Positions 6,685 to 11,810 of a DNA stretch of 19,764 nt are shown here, in pieces. A program made the position numbers and the translations under genes. A model generated the notes under the pieces. It saw nothing but the letters and a program-made list of their open reading frames with translations. It was not told where the DNA came from and ran no database searches. The DNA is from Candidatus Calditenuaceae archaeon JGI OTU-1 (GTDB taxonomy: Archaea; Thermoproteota; Nitrososphaeria_A; Caldarchaeales; Calditenuaceae). Position 1 is the stretch's first letter, and each line of letters begins with the position of its first letter. The stretch lies in the NCBI GenBank assembly GCA_000494145.1, contig AWOE01000017.1:11956-31719 (forward strand), read 5' to 3'.

Positions 6685-7214
6685 AACAACGGCTTCGGCC
6701 TCTCCGCAGAGGGCTCCACGAGCATACCAGCCGGTATCGCACCGATCAGCGGGACCGAGAAGAGGGCGACGAGCTCCAGAGGCTTCGAGAGAAGCAGGAA
6801 CTCGTTGAACGCGTTCAGGACGCCGACCCATTCGTACTGCCCGAAGAGCTGGGGGAGGAGGTAGAAGCCCGTCAGCTCCCAGAGTCCGAAGACGATGGAG
6901 GATCCTAGGAGGGGCGAGATGAGATTGCCCGAGCGACCTGCGCAGAGGCCTGAGAGGAGGCCGGCTACCAGCAGACCCACGAGCGGGTAGATGCCGTGAG
7001 AGGTGGAGATCGTGAAGCCGAACCGCGTGACGGTGAGGCCGTCTCCGAAGGCGCTCGAGATCGGTGTGATGTAGAAGGTCAGCGCCCTGTAAATCTCCGC
7101 CACTATAGCCTGCTGGAGGTCGCCGAACGGGTACGAGGTGGGGCCCGAGAGGAGGCTGCCGATCGCCACCGCCGAGCTGACGTAGGCCAACAACCCCTTC
7201 ACGACCCCGGTCAT
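6663..7214 (-). CDS. Uncharacterised four-helix membrane protein
   Basis: No family recognised. The 183 aa contain four likely transmembrane segments at about residues 4-22, 75-93, 101-121 and 146-165, separated by a ~50-residue polar loop after helix 1. There is a short basic C-terminal tail (SAERPKPLFYRGARR). Glycine-rich helix 2 (PLVGLLVAGLLSGLCAG) suggests tight helix packing. The start is ATG 7214, with a TATA-like CGATAAAGTC on the minus strand at 7242-7251, 33 nt upstream. The gene converges on the folate gene with a 22-bp overlap, so the last seven codons of each are antisense to the other. High GC and normal codon usage support a real gene. A transport or membrane-scaffold role is possible but not shown. 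Confidence 0.6.
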   Translation of the reverse strand: MTGVVKGLLAYVSSAVAIGSLLSGPTSYPFGDLQQAIVAEIYRALTFYITPISSAFGDGLTVTRFGFTISTSHGIYPLVGLLVAGLLSGLCAGRSGNLISPLLGSSIVFGLWELTGFYLLPQLFGQYEWVGVLNAFNEFLLLSKPLELVALFSVPLIGAIPAGMLVEPSAERPKPLFYRGARR

Positions 7215-7241
7215 GGACCCCTTCCCCGGACAGGACTCTCG

Positions 7242-7251
7242 GACTTTATCG
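7242..7251 (-). promoter_or_regulatory. TATA-like box of the membrane-protein gene
   Basis: CGATAAAGTC on the minus strand is centred about 33 nt before the ATG at 7214, giving a very short leader. It is the best AT-rich match in the 156-bp gap between the divergent membrane-protein and AlaX genes. Confidence 0.4.
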
Positions 7252-7338
7252 GTGATGCGGGTCCCCGTGCGACGGATGGGCCCGGTATTCTGCTGAGGTT
7301 ATGCGGGGAGTGCCTGGTGCTGGCTCGATCGGGACAAC

Positions 7339-7348
7339 GGATATCTTC
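7339..7348 (+). promoter_or_regulatory. TATA-like box of the AlaX gene
   Basis: GGATATCTTC is centred 27 nt before the TTG at 7371. This is the spacing of a leaderless transcript, and it supports TTG as the real start in a frame that is open much further upstream. Confidence 0.45.
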
Positions 7349-7370
7349 AACCCCTCCGACGCTGAGGCGG

Positions 7371-8096
7371 TTGAGGCACGGAAGGACTGAGCTCCTCTAC
7401 CTGGACGACTCCTACCTCCGCGAGTTCGAGGCCGAGGTGATAGACGTCAGGGAGAACGGCGTGATCCTCGGAGCGACGGCCTTCCACCCGACGGGCGGAG
7501 GGCTGGTGAGCGACACGGGCTTCATCGCACACTCGCGGGGCGTCTCGAGGGTCTCAGAGGCGAGGTTCGTAGACGAGGGGGTCCTGCACGTCCTCGAGGG
7601 CGATCTGCCGGAGGTCCGAGAGGTGGTGAGGGGAACGCTCGACTGGGAGAGGCGTTACAGGATCATGAGGATGCACACTTCGCTCCACGCGCTCTCGGCC
7701 GTCGTCTCGAGGGAGACGGGAGCGCTCGTCACCGGCAATCAGGTGAGGCCCGACGTCTCGCGCGTCGACTTCTCGCTGGAGACGCTGGACAGGGAACTGA
7801 TCAGGAGGCTCGTCGACCGCACCAACTCTCTCCTGGCAGAGGGAAGGCCGGTCAGGATCTCCTGGATACCGAGGGAGGAGGCGCTGAAGATACCGGGCAT
7901 CACGAAGCTCGCCGACCGTTTGCCTCCCGAGCTCGAGGTCTGGAGGGTGGTGGAGATAGAGGGGATAGACCTTCAGGCAGACGGCGGCCCTCACGTCAGG
8001 AACACCGCAGAGATAGGCAGGATCGAGGTCGTCGACTTCGAGAGCAAGGGCAGGCGGAACAAGCGCGTCTACTTCACGCTCTCGGAACCGGAGTGA
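7371..8096 (+). CDS. alaX: AlaX-type alanyl-tRNA editing protein
   Basis: Free-standing relative of the AlaRS editing domain, which hydrolyses Ser- (or Gly-) mischarged tRNA-Ala. A TELLYLDDSYLREFEAEV opening at residues 6-23 is followed by the FHPTGGG motif (38-44) typical of AlaX-M, the first metal motif HTSLH with H102 and H106, and the second metal motif DGGPHVRNTAEIG with H208. In most relatives this reads CGGTHVxNT. Here the Cys is Asp (D204) and the Thr is Pro, so one usual zinc ligand is changed. The 241 aa fit the AlaX-M class. The start was set at TTG 7371, since residues further upstream in the open frame are antisense to another gene and a TATA-like box sits 27 nt before the TTG. 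The 3' end overlaps the convergent CitE-like gene by 28 bp. Confidence 0.87.
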   Translation: MRHGRTELLYLDDSYLREFEAEVIDVRENGVILGATAFHPTGGGLVSDTGFIAHSRGVSRVSEARFVDEGVLHVLEGDLPEVREVVRGTLDWERRYRIMRMHTSLHALSAVVSRETGALVTGNQVRPDVSRVDFSLETLDRELIRRLVDRTNSLLAEGRPVRISWIPREEALKIPGITKLADRLPPELEVWRVVEIEGIDLQADGGPHVRNTAEIGRIEVVDFESKGRRNKRVYFTLSEPE

Positions 8097-8923
8097 GCGG
8101 CTCGCATCTCGAGGACCCTCTTCGCTATCCGGTAGTGGACCTCATCGACCATGGTGCCCTGCAGCTCAGCGGAAGCCCTGCCCGTCTTCCTAGCCCGGTC
8201 CAGGACGTCGACCACCATCTCCGCCCACCTGACGTCCTCCTCCGACGGCGAGAAGACCTCGTTGATCAGAGGGACCTGTGCCGGGTGGACCGCGAACTTA
8301 CCGTCGTAGCCGAGTGACTTCGCCTCAAGCGCCTCGGCCCTGAGGCCCTCCGGGTCGTTGAGAGCGGCATAAGGCGTGTCCAAGGCAAGGAGCCCACGGG
8401 CCTTGGCCGCGATCGCCACGAGCGACTTCGGGACCAGCACGTTCAGGTTGGAGGATGGGAGTGCCCCCATCGAGAGCGCGAAGTCGTACTTCCCGAAGGC
8501 CAGCCCTACGACGCCCTCCTCGGAGGCTATGGCATGGGCGGCGAGGACTCCACGGGGCGACTCGATCAGCGCGATGACCCTGAAGGTCGCACCCACCTCC
8601 GACGAAACCTCCCTCATCCGGACGAGGTCCTCCGGGCCGTCGCACTTCGGCAGAACCAATACCTCGATTCCCGCCTCGGCAGCAGCCCTCACGTCATCGC
8701 GGAAGTGCGCGGTACCGACCGAGTTCACCCTGACCGCCAGAAGTTGTCCCGACCTCGACCTGATCTCGTCCGCAGCCCGTCCGAGCCTCGCCCTCGCATC
8801 GTCCTTCGCTCCCTCCGGCACCGAGTCCTCCAGGTCGAGGACCACCGCGTCCGCACCCGTCTCGGGAGCCTTCCTGACGAAGCGCTCCACGTTCGCCGGG
8901 ACGAAGAGCAGGGACCTCGGCAT
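8069..8923 (-). CDS. CitE/HpcH-family aldolase/lyase
   Basis: A TIM-barrel enzyme of the citrate lyase beta subunit / malyl-CoA lyase superfamily, which cleaves or hydrolyses C-C and thioester bonds of hydroxyacyl-CoAs using Mg2+. Family residues are visible: LFVPAN near the N-terminus, the DLEDSVPEGAK loop at 30-40, Arg of RVN at 65-67, the metal-ligand Glu of ALIES (E121), AFGKYDFALSMG with D147 as the probable second metal ligand, and a C-terminal KFAVHPAQVPLINEVFSPS, which normally contacts CoA. At 284 aa it is a stand-alone CitE-like protein, not part of a citDEF cluster; malyl-CoA, methylmalyl-CoA or citramalyl-CoA are the usual substrates. The open frame reaches 9022, but the family start MPRSLLFVP is ATG 8923, with a TATA box 29 nt before it. 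Confidence 0.87.
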   Translation of the reverse strand: MPRSLLFVPANVERFVRKAPETGADAVVLDLEDSVPEGAKDDARARLGRAADEIRSRSGQLLAVRVNSVGTAHFRDDVRAAAEAGIEVLVLPKCDGPEDLVRMREVSSEVGATFRVIALIESPRGVLAAHAIASEEGVVGLAFGKYDFALSMGALPSSNLNVLVPKSLVAIAAKARGLLALDTPYAALNDPEGLRAEALEAKSLGYDGKFAVHPAQVPLINEVFSPSEEDVRWAEMVVDVLDRARKTGRASAELQGTMVDEVHYRIAKRVLEMRAAHSGSESVK

Positions 8924-8947
8924 CGTGCCCAGTCGTTTCTGCCTGCA

Positions 8948-8957
8948 GATTAAATTC
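8948..8957 (-). promoter_or_regulatory. TATA box of the CitE-like gene
   Basis: GAATTTAATC on the minus strand is centred about 29 nt before the ATG at 8923, in an otherwise GC-rich region. This is consistent with a leaderless transcript and decides against the upstream in-frame starts. Confidence 0.55.
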
Positions 8958-8995
8958 CCCTGTCGGACGGGAACGGCGGGCAGCGTCCCGTTACC

Positions 8996-9003
8996 GATAA
9001 ATG
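8996..9003 (+). promoter_or_regulatory. TATA box of tRNA-Gly
   Basis: GATAAATG lies centred about 29 nt before the first base of the tRNA, the normal archaeal TATA-to-start distance for a tRNA transcribed with no or very short 5' leader. Confidence 0.6.
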
Positions 9004-9028
9004 CACGCATCCGGACTCGCATATGGAA

Positions 9029-9104
9029 GCGGCCGTCGTCTAGCCTGGACCAGGACGGCGGGGCTCCGGCCCGCAGATCCCGGGTTCAAATCCCGGCGGC
9101 CGCA
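9029..9104 (+). tRNA. tRNA-Gly (anticodon UCC)
   Basis: A 76-nt cloverleaf with all arms perfectly or nearly perfectly paired. The acceptor is GCGGCCG / CGGCCGC with discriminator A73. The D arm is GTCT / GGAC with A14, G18 and G19. The anticodon stem is GCGGG / CCCGC, the variable loop AGATC, and the T arm CCGGG-TTCAAAT-CCCGG. The 7-nt anticodon loop reads GCTCCGG, placing TCC at 34-36, a glycine anticodon. The GCGGCCGTCGTCTAGCCTGG opening also resembles archaeal glycine tRNAs. The loop is odd: position 33 is C instead of the near-universal U, with purines at 32, 37 and 38. CCA is not encoded (CCT follows A73). The gene has its own TATA box and no intron. Confidence 0.85.
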
Positions 9105-9179
9105 CCTTCAACTGAAGCCACCGCTGCGGTTCTCGCTCCGTCCCCTCCAAATTCCAGCCACCACAGCCACCGTCGAGAC

Positions 9180-9194
9180 GTCAAGTGACTTGAC
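9180..9194. repeat. Perfect 15-nt inverted repeat between two tRNA genes
   Basis: GTCAAGTGACTTGAC is a perfect palindrome around a central G, with 7-nt arms GTCAAGT/ACTTGAC. It lies in the 118-bp gap between the oppositely oriented tRNA-Gly and tRNA-Thr genes. It could be a binding site for a dimeric protein; as RNA the loop would be very tight, so a terminator hairpin is less likely. The rest of the gap shows no gene. Confidence 0.5.
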
Positions 9195-9222
9195 AGCAGG
9201 CCCGCCGTCGTGCAGCTCCCGA

Positions 9223-9313
9223 AGCCCCGGGAGGGATTCGAACCCTCGACCACCGGCTGACCCGGCCGCATCCTGCATACGAGGCCGGCGCTCTACCGCT
9301 GAGCTACCGGGGC
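9223..9313 (-). tRNA. tRNA-Thr (anticodon CGU) with a 19-nt intron
   Basis: On the minus strand: acceptor GCCCCGG / CCGGGGC with U73, D arm GCTC / GAGC with G18-G19, anticodon stem CCGGC / GCCGG, variable loop TGGTC, and T arm GAGGG-TTCGAAT-CCCTC. The anticodon loop is interrupted. Exon bases C32 T33 C34 G35 T36 A37 are followed by 19 extra bases, then A38. Removing these leaves a standard 72-nt tRNA with anticodon CGU (Thr, codon ACG). CCA is not encoded. A TATA-like box lies 27 nt upstream. The mature tRNA is a predicted target for t6A37 modification by KEOPS, whose Cgi121 subunit is encoded in this window. Confidence 0.92.
9259..9277 (-). other. tRNA intron (canonical position 37/38)
   Basis: The precursor folds into a classical bulge-helix-bulge. 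C32-T33-C34-G35 pairs with CGGG at the 3' end of the intron, giving a 4-bp helix that includes one G-U pair. It is flanked by 3-nt bulges TAT and TCA. Cuts after the second base of each bulge release exactly 19 nt, TGCAGGATGCGGCCGGGTC. This is the substrate form of the archaeal tRNA splicing endonuclease. Confidence 0.88.
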
Positions 9314-9334
9314 CCCAGAATGGTATGCGCTCGG

Positions 9335-9344
9335 AACTTTTGAA
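9335..9344 (-). promoter_or_regulatory. TATA-like box of tRNA-Thr
   Basis: TTCAAAAGTT on the minus strand is centred about 27 nt before the first base of the tRNA. It lies just outside the stop codon of the flavin-binding gene encoded on the same strand, so the tRNA appears to have its own promoter. Confidence 0.5.
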
Positions 9345-9347
9345 CCT

Positions 9348-9773
9348 TCAGCCCTCCCTGCGGCGGACCGACCTGACGAGGCCCCAGCTCACCTTCCGCT
9401 CGGGTATCAGCTTGATCAAGACCGCCTCGCCCTCGTCCCAAGGGTCCCGCCGGGCCCACTCGAACTTCCGGTAGAAGAGCTCGGAGACCCGCCTGAACTC
9501 CTCTCCGGACGTCAGCAGCTCAACGCTCCCCTCCACCATCACGGCCCTGTTCGGCTTGTAGACGTCGACCACCAGCGCCGCGTACGGGTTCCGCTCGAGG
9601 TTCCTGTGCTTCCTCGTGCCGGGATCCGTGACGATGTAGAAAGCTCCGTCGAGGAGGACATAGCAGACCGGCACCACGTGGGGCCTGCACCTCTCGTCGA
9701 CCGTTGCTAACCTGCAGAGCTCCATCCTCCTCAGGAACTCCAGCTCGGCCTCCGTGAAGCTCACGTCCGTCAC
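9348..9773 (-). CDS. FMN-binding split-barrel (PNPOx-like) protein
   Basis: A 141-aa member of the pyridoxamine 5'-phosphate oxidase-like split beta-barrel superfamily, small proteins that bind FMN, F420 or haem and often act as reductases or oxidases of unknown substrate. The pattern fits: an N-terminal helix (TEAELEFLRRMELCRLATVDERCRPHVVPVCYVL) in which 'LATVDE.GRPHVVPV' is the hallmark first strand pair, then GAFYIVTDPGTRKHRNLERNPYAALVVDVY, where K-H-R-N-L is the usual flavin-phosphate region, and VEGSVELL. Dimerisation would be needed for the cofactor site. The start is GTG 9773. The substrate and cofactor (FMN or F420) cannot be chosen from sequence. The gene borders the AT-rich island but has the GC-rich codon usage of the main chromosome. 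Confidence 0.83.
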   Translation of the reverse strand: MTDVSFTEAELEFLRRMELCRLATVDERCRPHVVPVCYVLLDGAFYIVTDPGTRKHRNLERNPYAALVVDVYKPNRAVMVEGSVELLTSGEEFRRVSELFYRKFEWARRDPWDEGEAVLIKLIPERKVSWGLVRSVRRREG

Positions 9774-9869
9774 AAAGCTCGTGTGCTCAGTTGCCTAATC
9801 ACCGCTTCCTCCTGACCCCTCCCCAGAAATTTTGATGATAATACGCAGGTACCCGGTTGAGACCCGCAG

Positions 9870-9879
9870 AATTAAAAAG
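9870..9879 (+). promoter_or_regulatory. TATA box of the YwgA-like gene
   Basis: AATTAAAAAG is centred about 35 nt before the ATG at 9910, predicting a leader of roughly 9 nt. It is at the sharp left edge of the AT-rich region. Confidence 0.45.
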
Positions 9880-9909
9880 GCAGTGTCAACGAGATAATGA
9901 TGAGGCAGT

Positions 9910-10401
9910 ATGTCCATTCCAGCCCCCAAAGTTGCGGAATCAGAGAAAAGAGCTGCTAGGTTAGCAGCTTTTATATCCTTTTTGAAGAAAGAACTAGGAT
10001 ACGAGTTTAAGATACATGAAAAGTTTGAAGACAGATTAAAGCTTCAAAAATATGTCTTTATAGCGGACCATTTCGGCCTGAATTCTGGTTATGACTTCAG
10101 CATGTATGTTCGTGGACCCTATTCACCGGAGCTGGCAGAAGATTACTATAGACGACTTGACGTTGAAAGCACGCTGCCCCCTGAGTTCCGATCACAAGAC
10201 TTTATCAATCTAGTAAAAGACAAAGACGTGAAATGGCTTGAAATCGCAGCAACAGTTCTTTTAATCTACGATTACAATAGGGAAAGAGGAGTCAGCCGCG
10301 AAGACATCATAAAGATAGCTACAAAGATAAAACCATGGGCTAATGAGCGTGTAAACGGAGTCTTAGACGAGTTGATTAAGTCAAACCTAATACGCTTATA
10401 A
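9910..10401 (+). CDS. YwgA-like protein (KLQK/GPYS family), possible antitoxin-like
   Basis: Function unknown. The 163-aa protein carries K44-L-Q-K47 in a predicted helix (LKLQKYVFIADHFGL), followed by a strand and the loop VRGPYSPELAEDYY at about 68-80. This 'KLQK-hydrophobic...Y.F..Y..GPYS.EL' layout is that of YwgA-like proteins and resembles the core of the Panacea/DUF4065 (SocA-like) antitoxin domain, which has 'KLQKLLYLA...GP'. I infer the relationship from this pattern only. The C-terminal third (SREDIIKIATKIKPWANERVNGVLDELIKSNLI) looks like a winged-helix-type bundle. No membrane segment or signal peptide is seen. It is AT-rich, unlike the chromosome around it. Its 3' end overlaps the convergent PIN-nuclease gene by 6 bp, and the two genes appear to form one accessory unit. 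Confidence 0.72.
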   Translation: MSIPAPKVAESEKRAARLAAFISFLKKELGYEFKIHEKFEDRLKLQKYVFIADHFGLNSGYDFSMYVRGPYSPELAEDYYRRLDVESTLPPEFRSQDFINLVKDKDVKWLEIAATVLLIYDYNRERGVSREDIIKIATKIKPWANERVNGVLDELIKSNLIRL

Positions 10402-10917
10402 AGCGCTTCTAAATTCAAGGGGAGTTGTACGTTTTCCATTTTTTTGGAGCTCTTCCACAAAATCTCTAAGTCCTTTCGATGAGAGTATTTTACTATCAAG
10501 TGTTAAAAGAATTTTTGAAAACTGGTCTGTCGCCGCCTGAGCTATAATTACCATATCGGTGGGATCAATCCTATTATCATAGTTCATTATATCTTTAAGA
10601 ACAATGAGTGCATGGTAAGTTATAGGAAGGAGACCGTCAAAATTAGAACCTAAAATTTCATGAAGAGTATCCAAAAATTTATTTAGGAAATCAAGTTGAT
10701 TTTGTTGATAATCAATTCGCCCTGGAAGCTTTGCGAAAAACTCTCCAACAACAATCTGTGGTATGACTATTTGATAATTTTTCTTAGCCCTTGTAATCGA
10801 CCTCTGAACATCCGGAATCGCATCACCGCCTTTTTGAGTGACGCGTTTTTTGATCAATTCAAGTAAGTATGATGTGTCTAAATAAACTCTTTCTTTGCGA
10901 CTTTCATCATTTCCCAT
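10396..10917 (-). CDS. PIN-domain ribonuclease (VapC-like)
   Basis: The 173 aa show the four acidic positions of PIN nucleases: D14 in VYLDTSYLLELI, E59 in IVVGEFFAKL, D121 in IDPTDMVIIAQAA and D141 in ILLTLDSKI. The Mg2+-dependent RNase site is therefore probably intact. VapC toxins, which cut tRNA or rRNA, are the best-known relatives, but at 173 aa it is longer than the ~130-aa VapC norm, with an inserted helical region at about 65-110. The start was set at ATG 10917 because GGGAGGTG lies five bases upstream; an earlier in-frame GTG (10941) would add eight residues and include the SD itself. A TATA-like box lies at 10961-10970. No small antitoxin gene precedes it, as would be normal for vapBC; the only partner is the convergent YwgA-like gene. 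Composition is AT-rich. Confidence 0.85.
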   Translation of the reverse strand: MGNDESRKERVYLDTSYLLELIKKRVTQKGGDAIPDVQRSITRAKKNYQIVIPQIVVGEFFAKLPGRIDYQQNQLDFLNKFLDTLHEILGSNFDGLLPITYHALIVLKDIMNYDNRIDPTDMVIIAQAATDQFSKILLTLDSKILSSKGLRDFVEELQKNGKRTTPLEFRSAL

Positions 10918-10922
10918 GTTTT

Positions 10923-10970
10923 CACCTCCCATATTTTTCACCGATGAAACAGTAACATATTAGTATAACC
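10923..10970 (-). promoter_or_regulatory. Promoter and strong SD of the PIN gene
   Basis: GGGAGGTG (10923-10930) precedes the ATG at 10917 by five bases, an excellent SD. GGTTATACTA (10961-10970) is a TATA-like box that would give a leader of about 20 nt. The SD decides the start in favour of ATG 10917 over the GTG at 10941. Confidence 0.55.
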
Positions 10971-11246
10971 CAATGATCTTACCCGTGCATACATACCTTA
11001 TACACTAGTCTAGCATCATGAAACACAACATATGCTATCAATGAGCTTATTACCGACAAATGTTCAACGTCATGGGACTAGCAGCGAACGCCTCACTCCT
11101 CGGCGACCTCCCGCACCGACCTGCCATGGGTCCCTCTAACATCGCCCTCCCATCATTACCGTCGCTCATCCCATCATCTTCAACCGGGATCGCCAAAGCA
11201 CCTGCTCGGCGGGCTGGGGGATCATGAGCACCTCCGGGGAAATTCC
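10971..11246. other. Intergenic region with no recognised gene
   Basis: The left part (to about 11060) is still AT-rich and the right part returns to chromosomal composition, so the island's edge lies inside. The longest plausible frame is 51 codons from ATG 11072, rich in Pro/Ser with no recognisable motif, and I do not call it. No tRNA fragment, long direct repeat or inverted repeat was seen. A short near-repeat of TCCCATCAT occurs twice near 11150-11175. Confidence 0.4.
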
Positions 11247-11256
11247 GATTTAATAC
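11247..11256 (+). promoter_or_regulatory. TATA box of the MaoC-like gene
   Basis: GATTTAATAC is centred 28 nt before the TTG at 11280, which fits a leaderless transcript and supports the TTG start. Confidence 0.55.
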
Positions 11257-11279
11257 GCGGAGCGCCCGGTGGGACCGAG

Positions 11280-11732
11280 TTGTGGCTCGAGGACTTCAGG
11301 GAGGGCATGGCCTTCTCAACCAGGAGCAGGACCGTGACTCCGGCCGACGTGGACCTCTTCGCTTCTCTGACGTGGGCCGTCAACCCGATCTTCCTGAACG
11401 ACGAGGTCGCCAGGTCGAGAGGGCTGGGAGGGAGGGTCGCACCGGGAGCTCTAACCCTCTCCTACGCCATAGGCCTGCTCTACCAGACGGGGGTCTTCGA
11501 CCACATACAGGCCCTTACTAGGATCTCCGAGGTCGAGTTCAGATCTCCCGTGCAACCCGGCGACGAGATCTCCGTGGAGGCGGAGGTGGTCGAGGTCAAG
11601 CGCGATCTCAGGCCCGATGCGGGAGCCGTGACGATCCGCTTCAGGGTCCAGAACCTGAGGTCCGGCAAGACCGCGGTCACCGGTTCCCTCACCGTCATCG
11701 TCCTCAGGTCGAAGCCCCAAGCCGGCGGCTGA
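11280..11732 (+). CDS. MaoC-like hot-dog-fold protein, catalytic residues altered
   Basis: A 150-aa single hot-dog domain of the MaoC/(R)-enoyl-CoA hydratase superfamily. It opens with WLEDFREGM and T-V-T-x-x-D-V-x-x-F-A, followed by the hydratase motif region TWAVNPIFLNDEVAR and GRVAPGALTLSYAIGLLY. The later strands EVEFRSPVQPGDEISVEAEVVEVK and a final VTGSLTVIVL are typical. Active hydratases usually read T-G-D-x-N-P-[IL]-H at the site; here the Asp is Ala33 and the His is Phe38, so the hydratase dyad is missing. The protein may be a thioesterase-like, regulatory or partner subunit, or may act on an unusual acyl-CoA. The start is TTG 11280, 28 nt after a TATA box. It is the first chromosomal gene right of the AT-rich island. 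A CitE-like lyase lies 2.4 kb away. Confidence 0.82.
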   Translation: MWLEDFREGMAFSTRSRTVTPADVDLFASLTWAVNPIFLNDEVARSRGLGGRVAPGALTLSYAIGLLYQTGVFDHIQALTRISEVEFRSPVQPGDEISVEAEVVEVKRDLRPDAGAVTIRFRVQNLRSGKTAVTGSLTVIVLRSKPQAGG

Positions 11733-11772
11733 AGCCCTCACCGGCACTGTTTCAGCAGGAGTACCGACGGCG

Positions 11773-11782
11773 AGATTTTATC
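11773..11782 (+). promoter_or_regulatory. TATA box of the PAC2-family gene
   Basis: GATTTTATCC is centred about 33 nt before the ATG at 11811. The 78-bp gap behind the MaoC-like gene contains no other AT-rich element, so the two genes are probably separate transcripts. Confidence 0.5.
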
Positions 11783-11810
11783 CGAGCCAGGTCGTTCTGA
11801 GAGCGGAGGC

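Larger units (their letters stand above)
9870..11060. mobile_element. AT-rich accessory island (possible integrated segment)
   Basis: The base composition changes abruptly. By hand count, 18 of 60 bases are G or C at 9961-10020 and 21 of 60 at 10441-10500, against 45 of 60 at 12361-12420. The two genes inside use AAA, ATA, TTA and AGA freely, whereas the neighbours prefer AAG, ATC, CTC/CTG and AGG. The segment lies about 560 bp from a tRNA gene, a common integration neighbourhood. I found no integrase, transposase, terminal inverted repeats or duplicated tRNA 3' end, so the mechanism of entry is unknown and the boundaries are set by composition alone. Confidence 0.5.

Noticed and set aside
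9870..11060. Attachment-site duplication of the tRNA 3' ends around the island
   Set aside because: I looked for copies of the T-arm/acceptor sequences of both tRNAs at the right edge and found none, nor any integrase gene.
11072..11227. 51-codon frame from ATG 11072 in the gap right of the island
   Set aside because: Low-complexity Pro/Ser-rich translation, no SD, and no recognisable motif.
11100..11230. Possible C/D-box small RNA on the minus strand (GATGATGGGATG-like runs)
   Set aside because: C-box-like ATGATG words occur, but no properly spaced CTGA D boxes were found.
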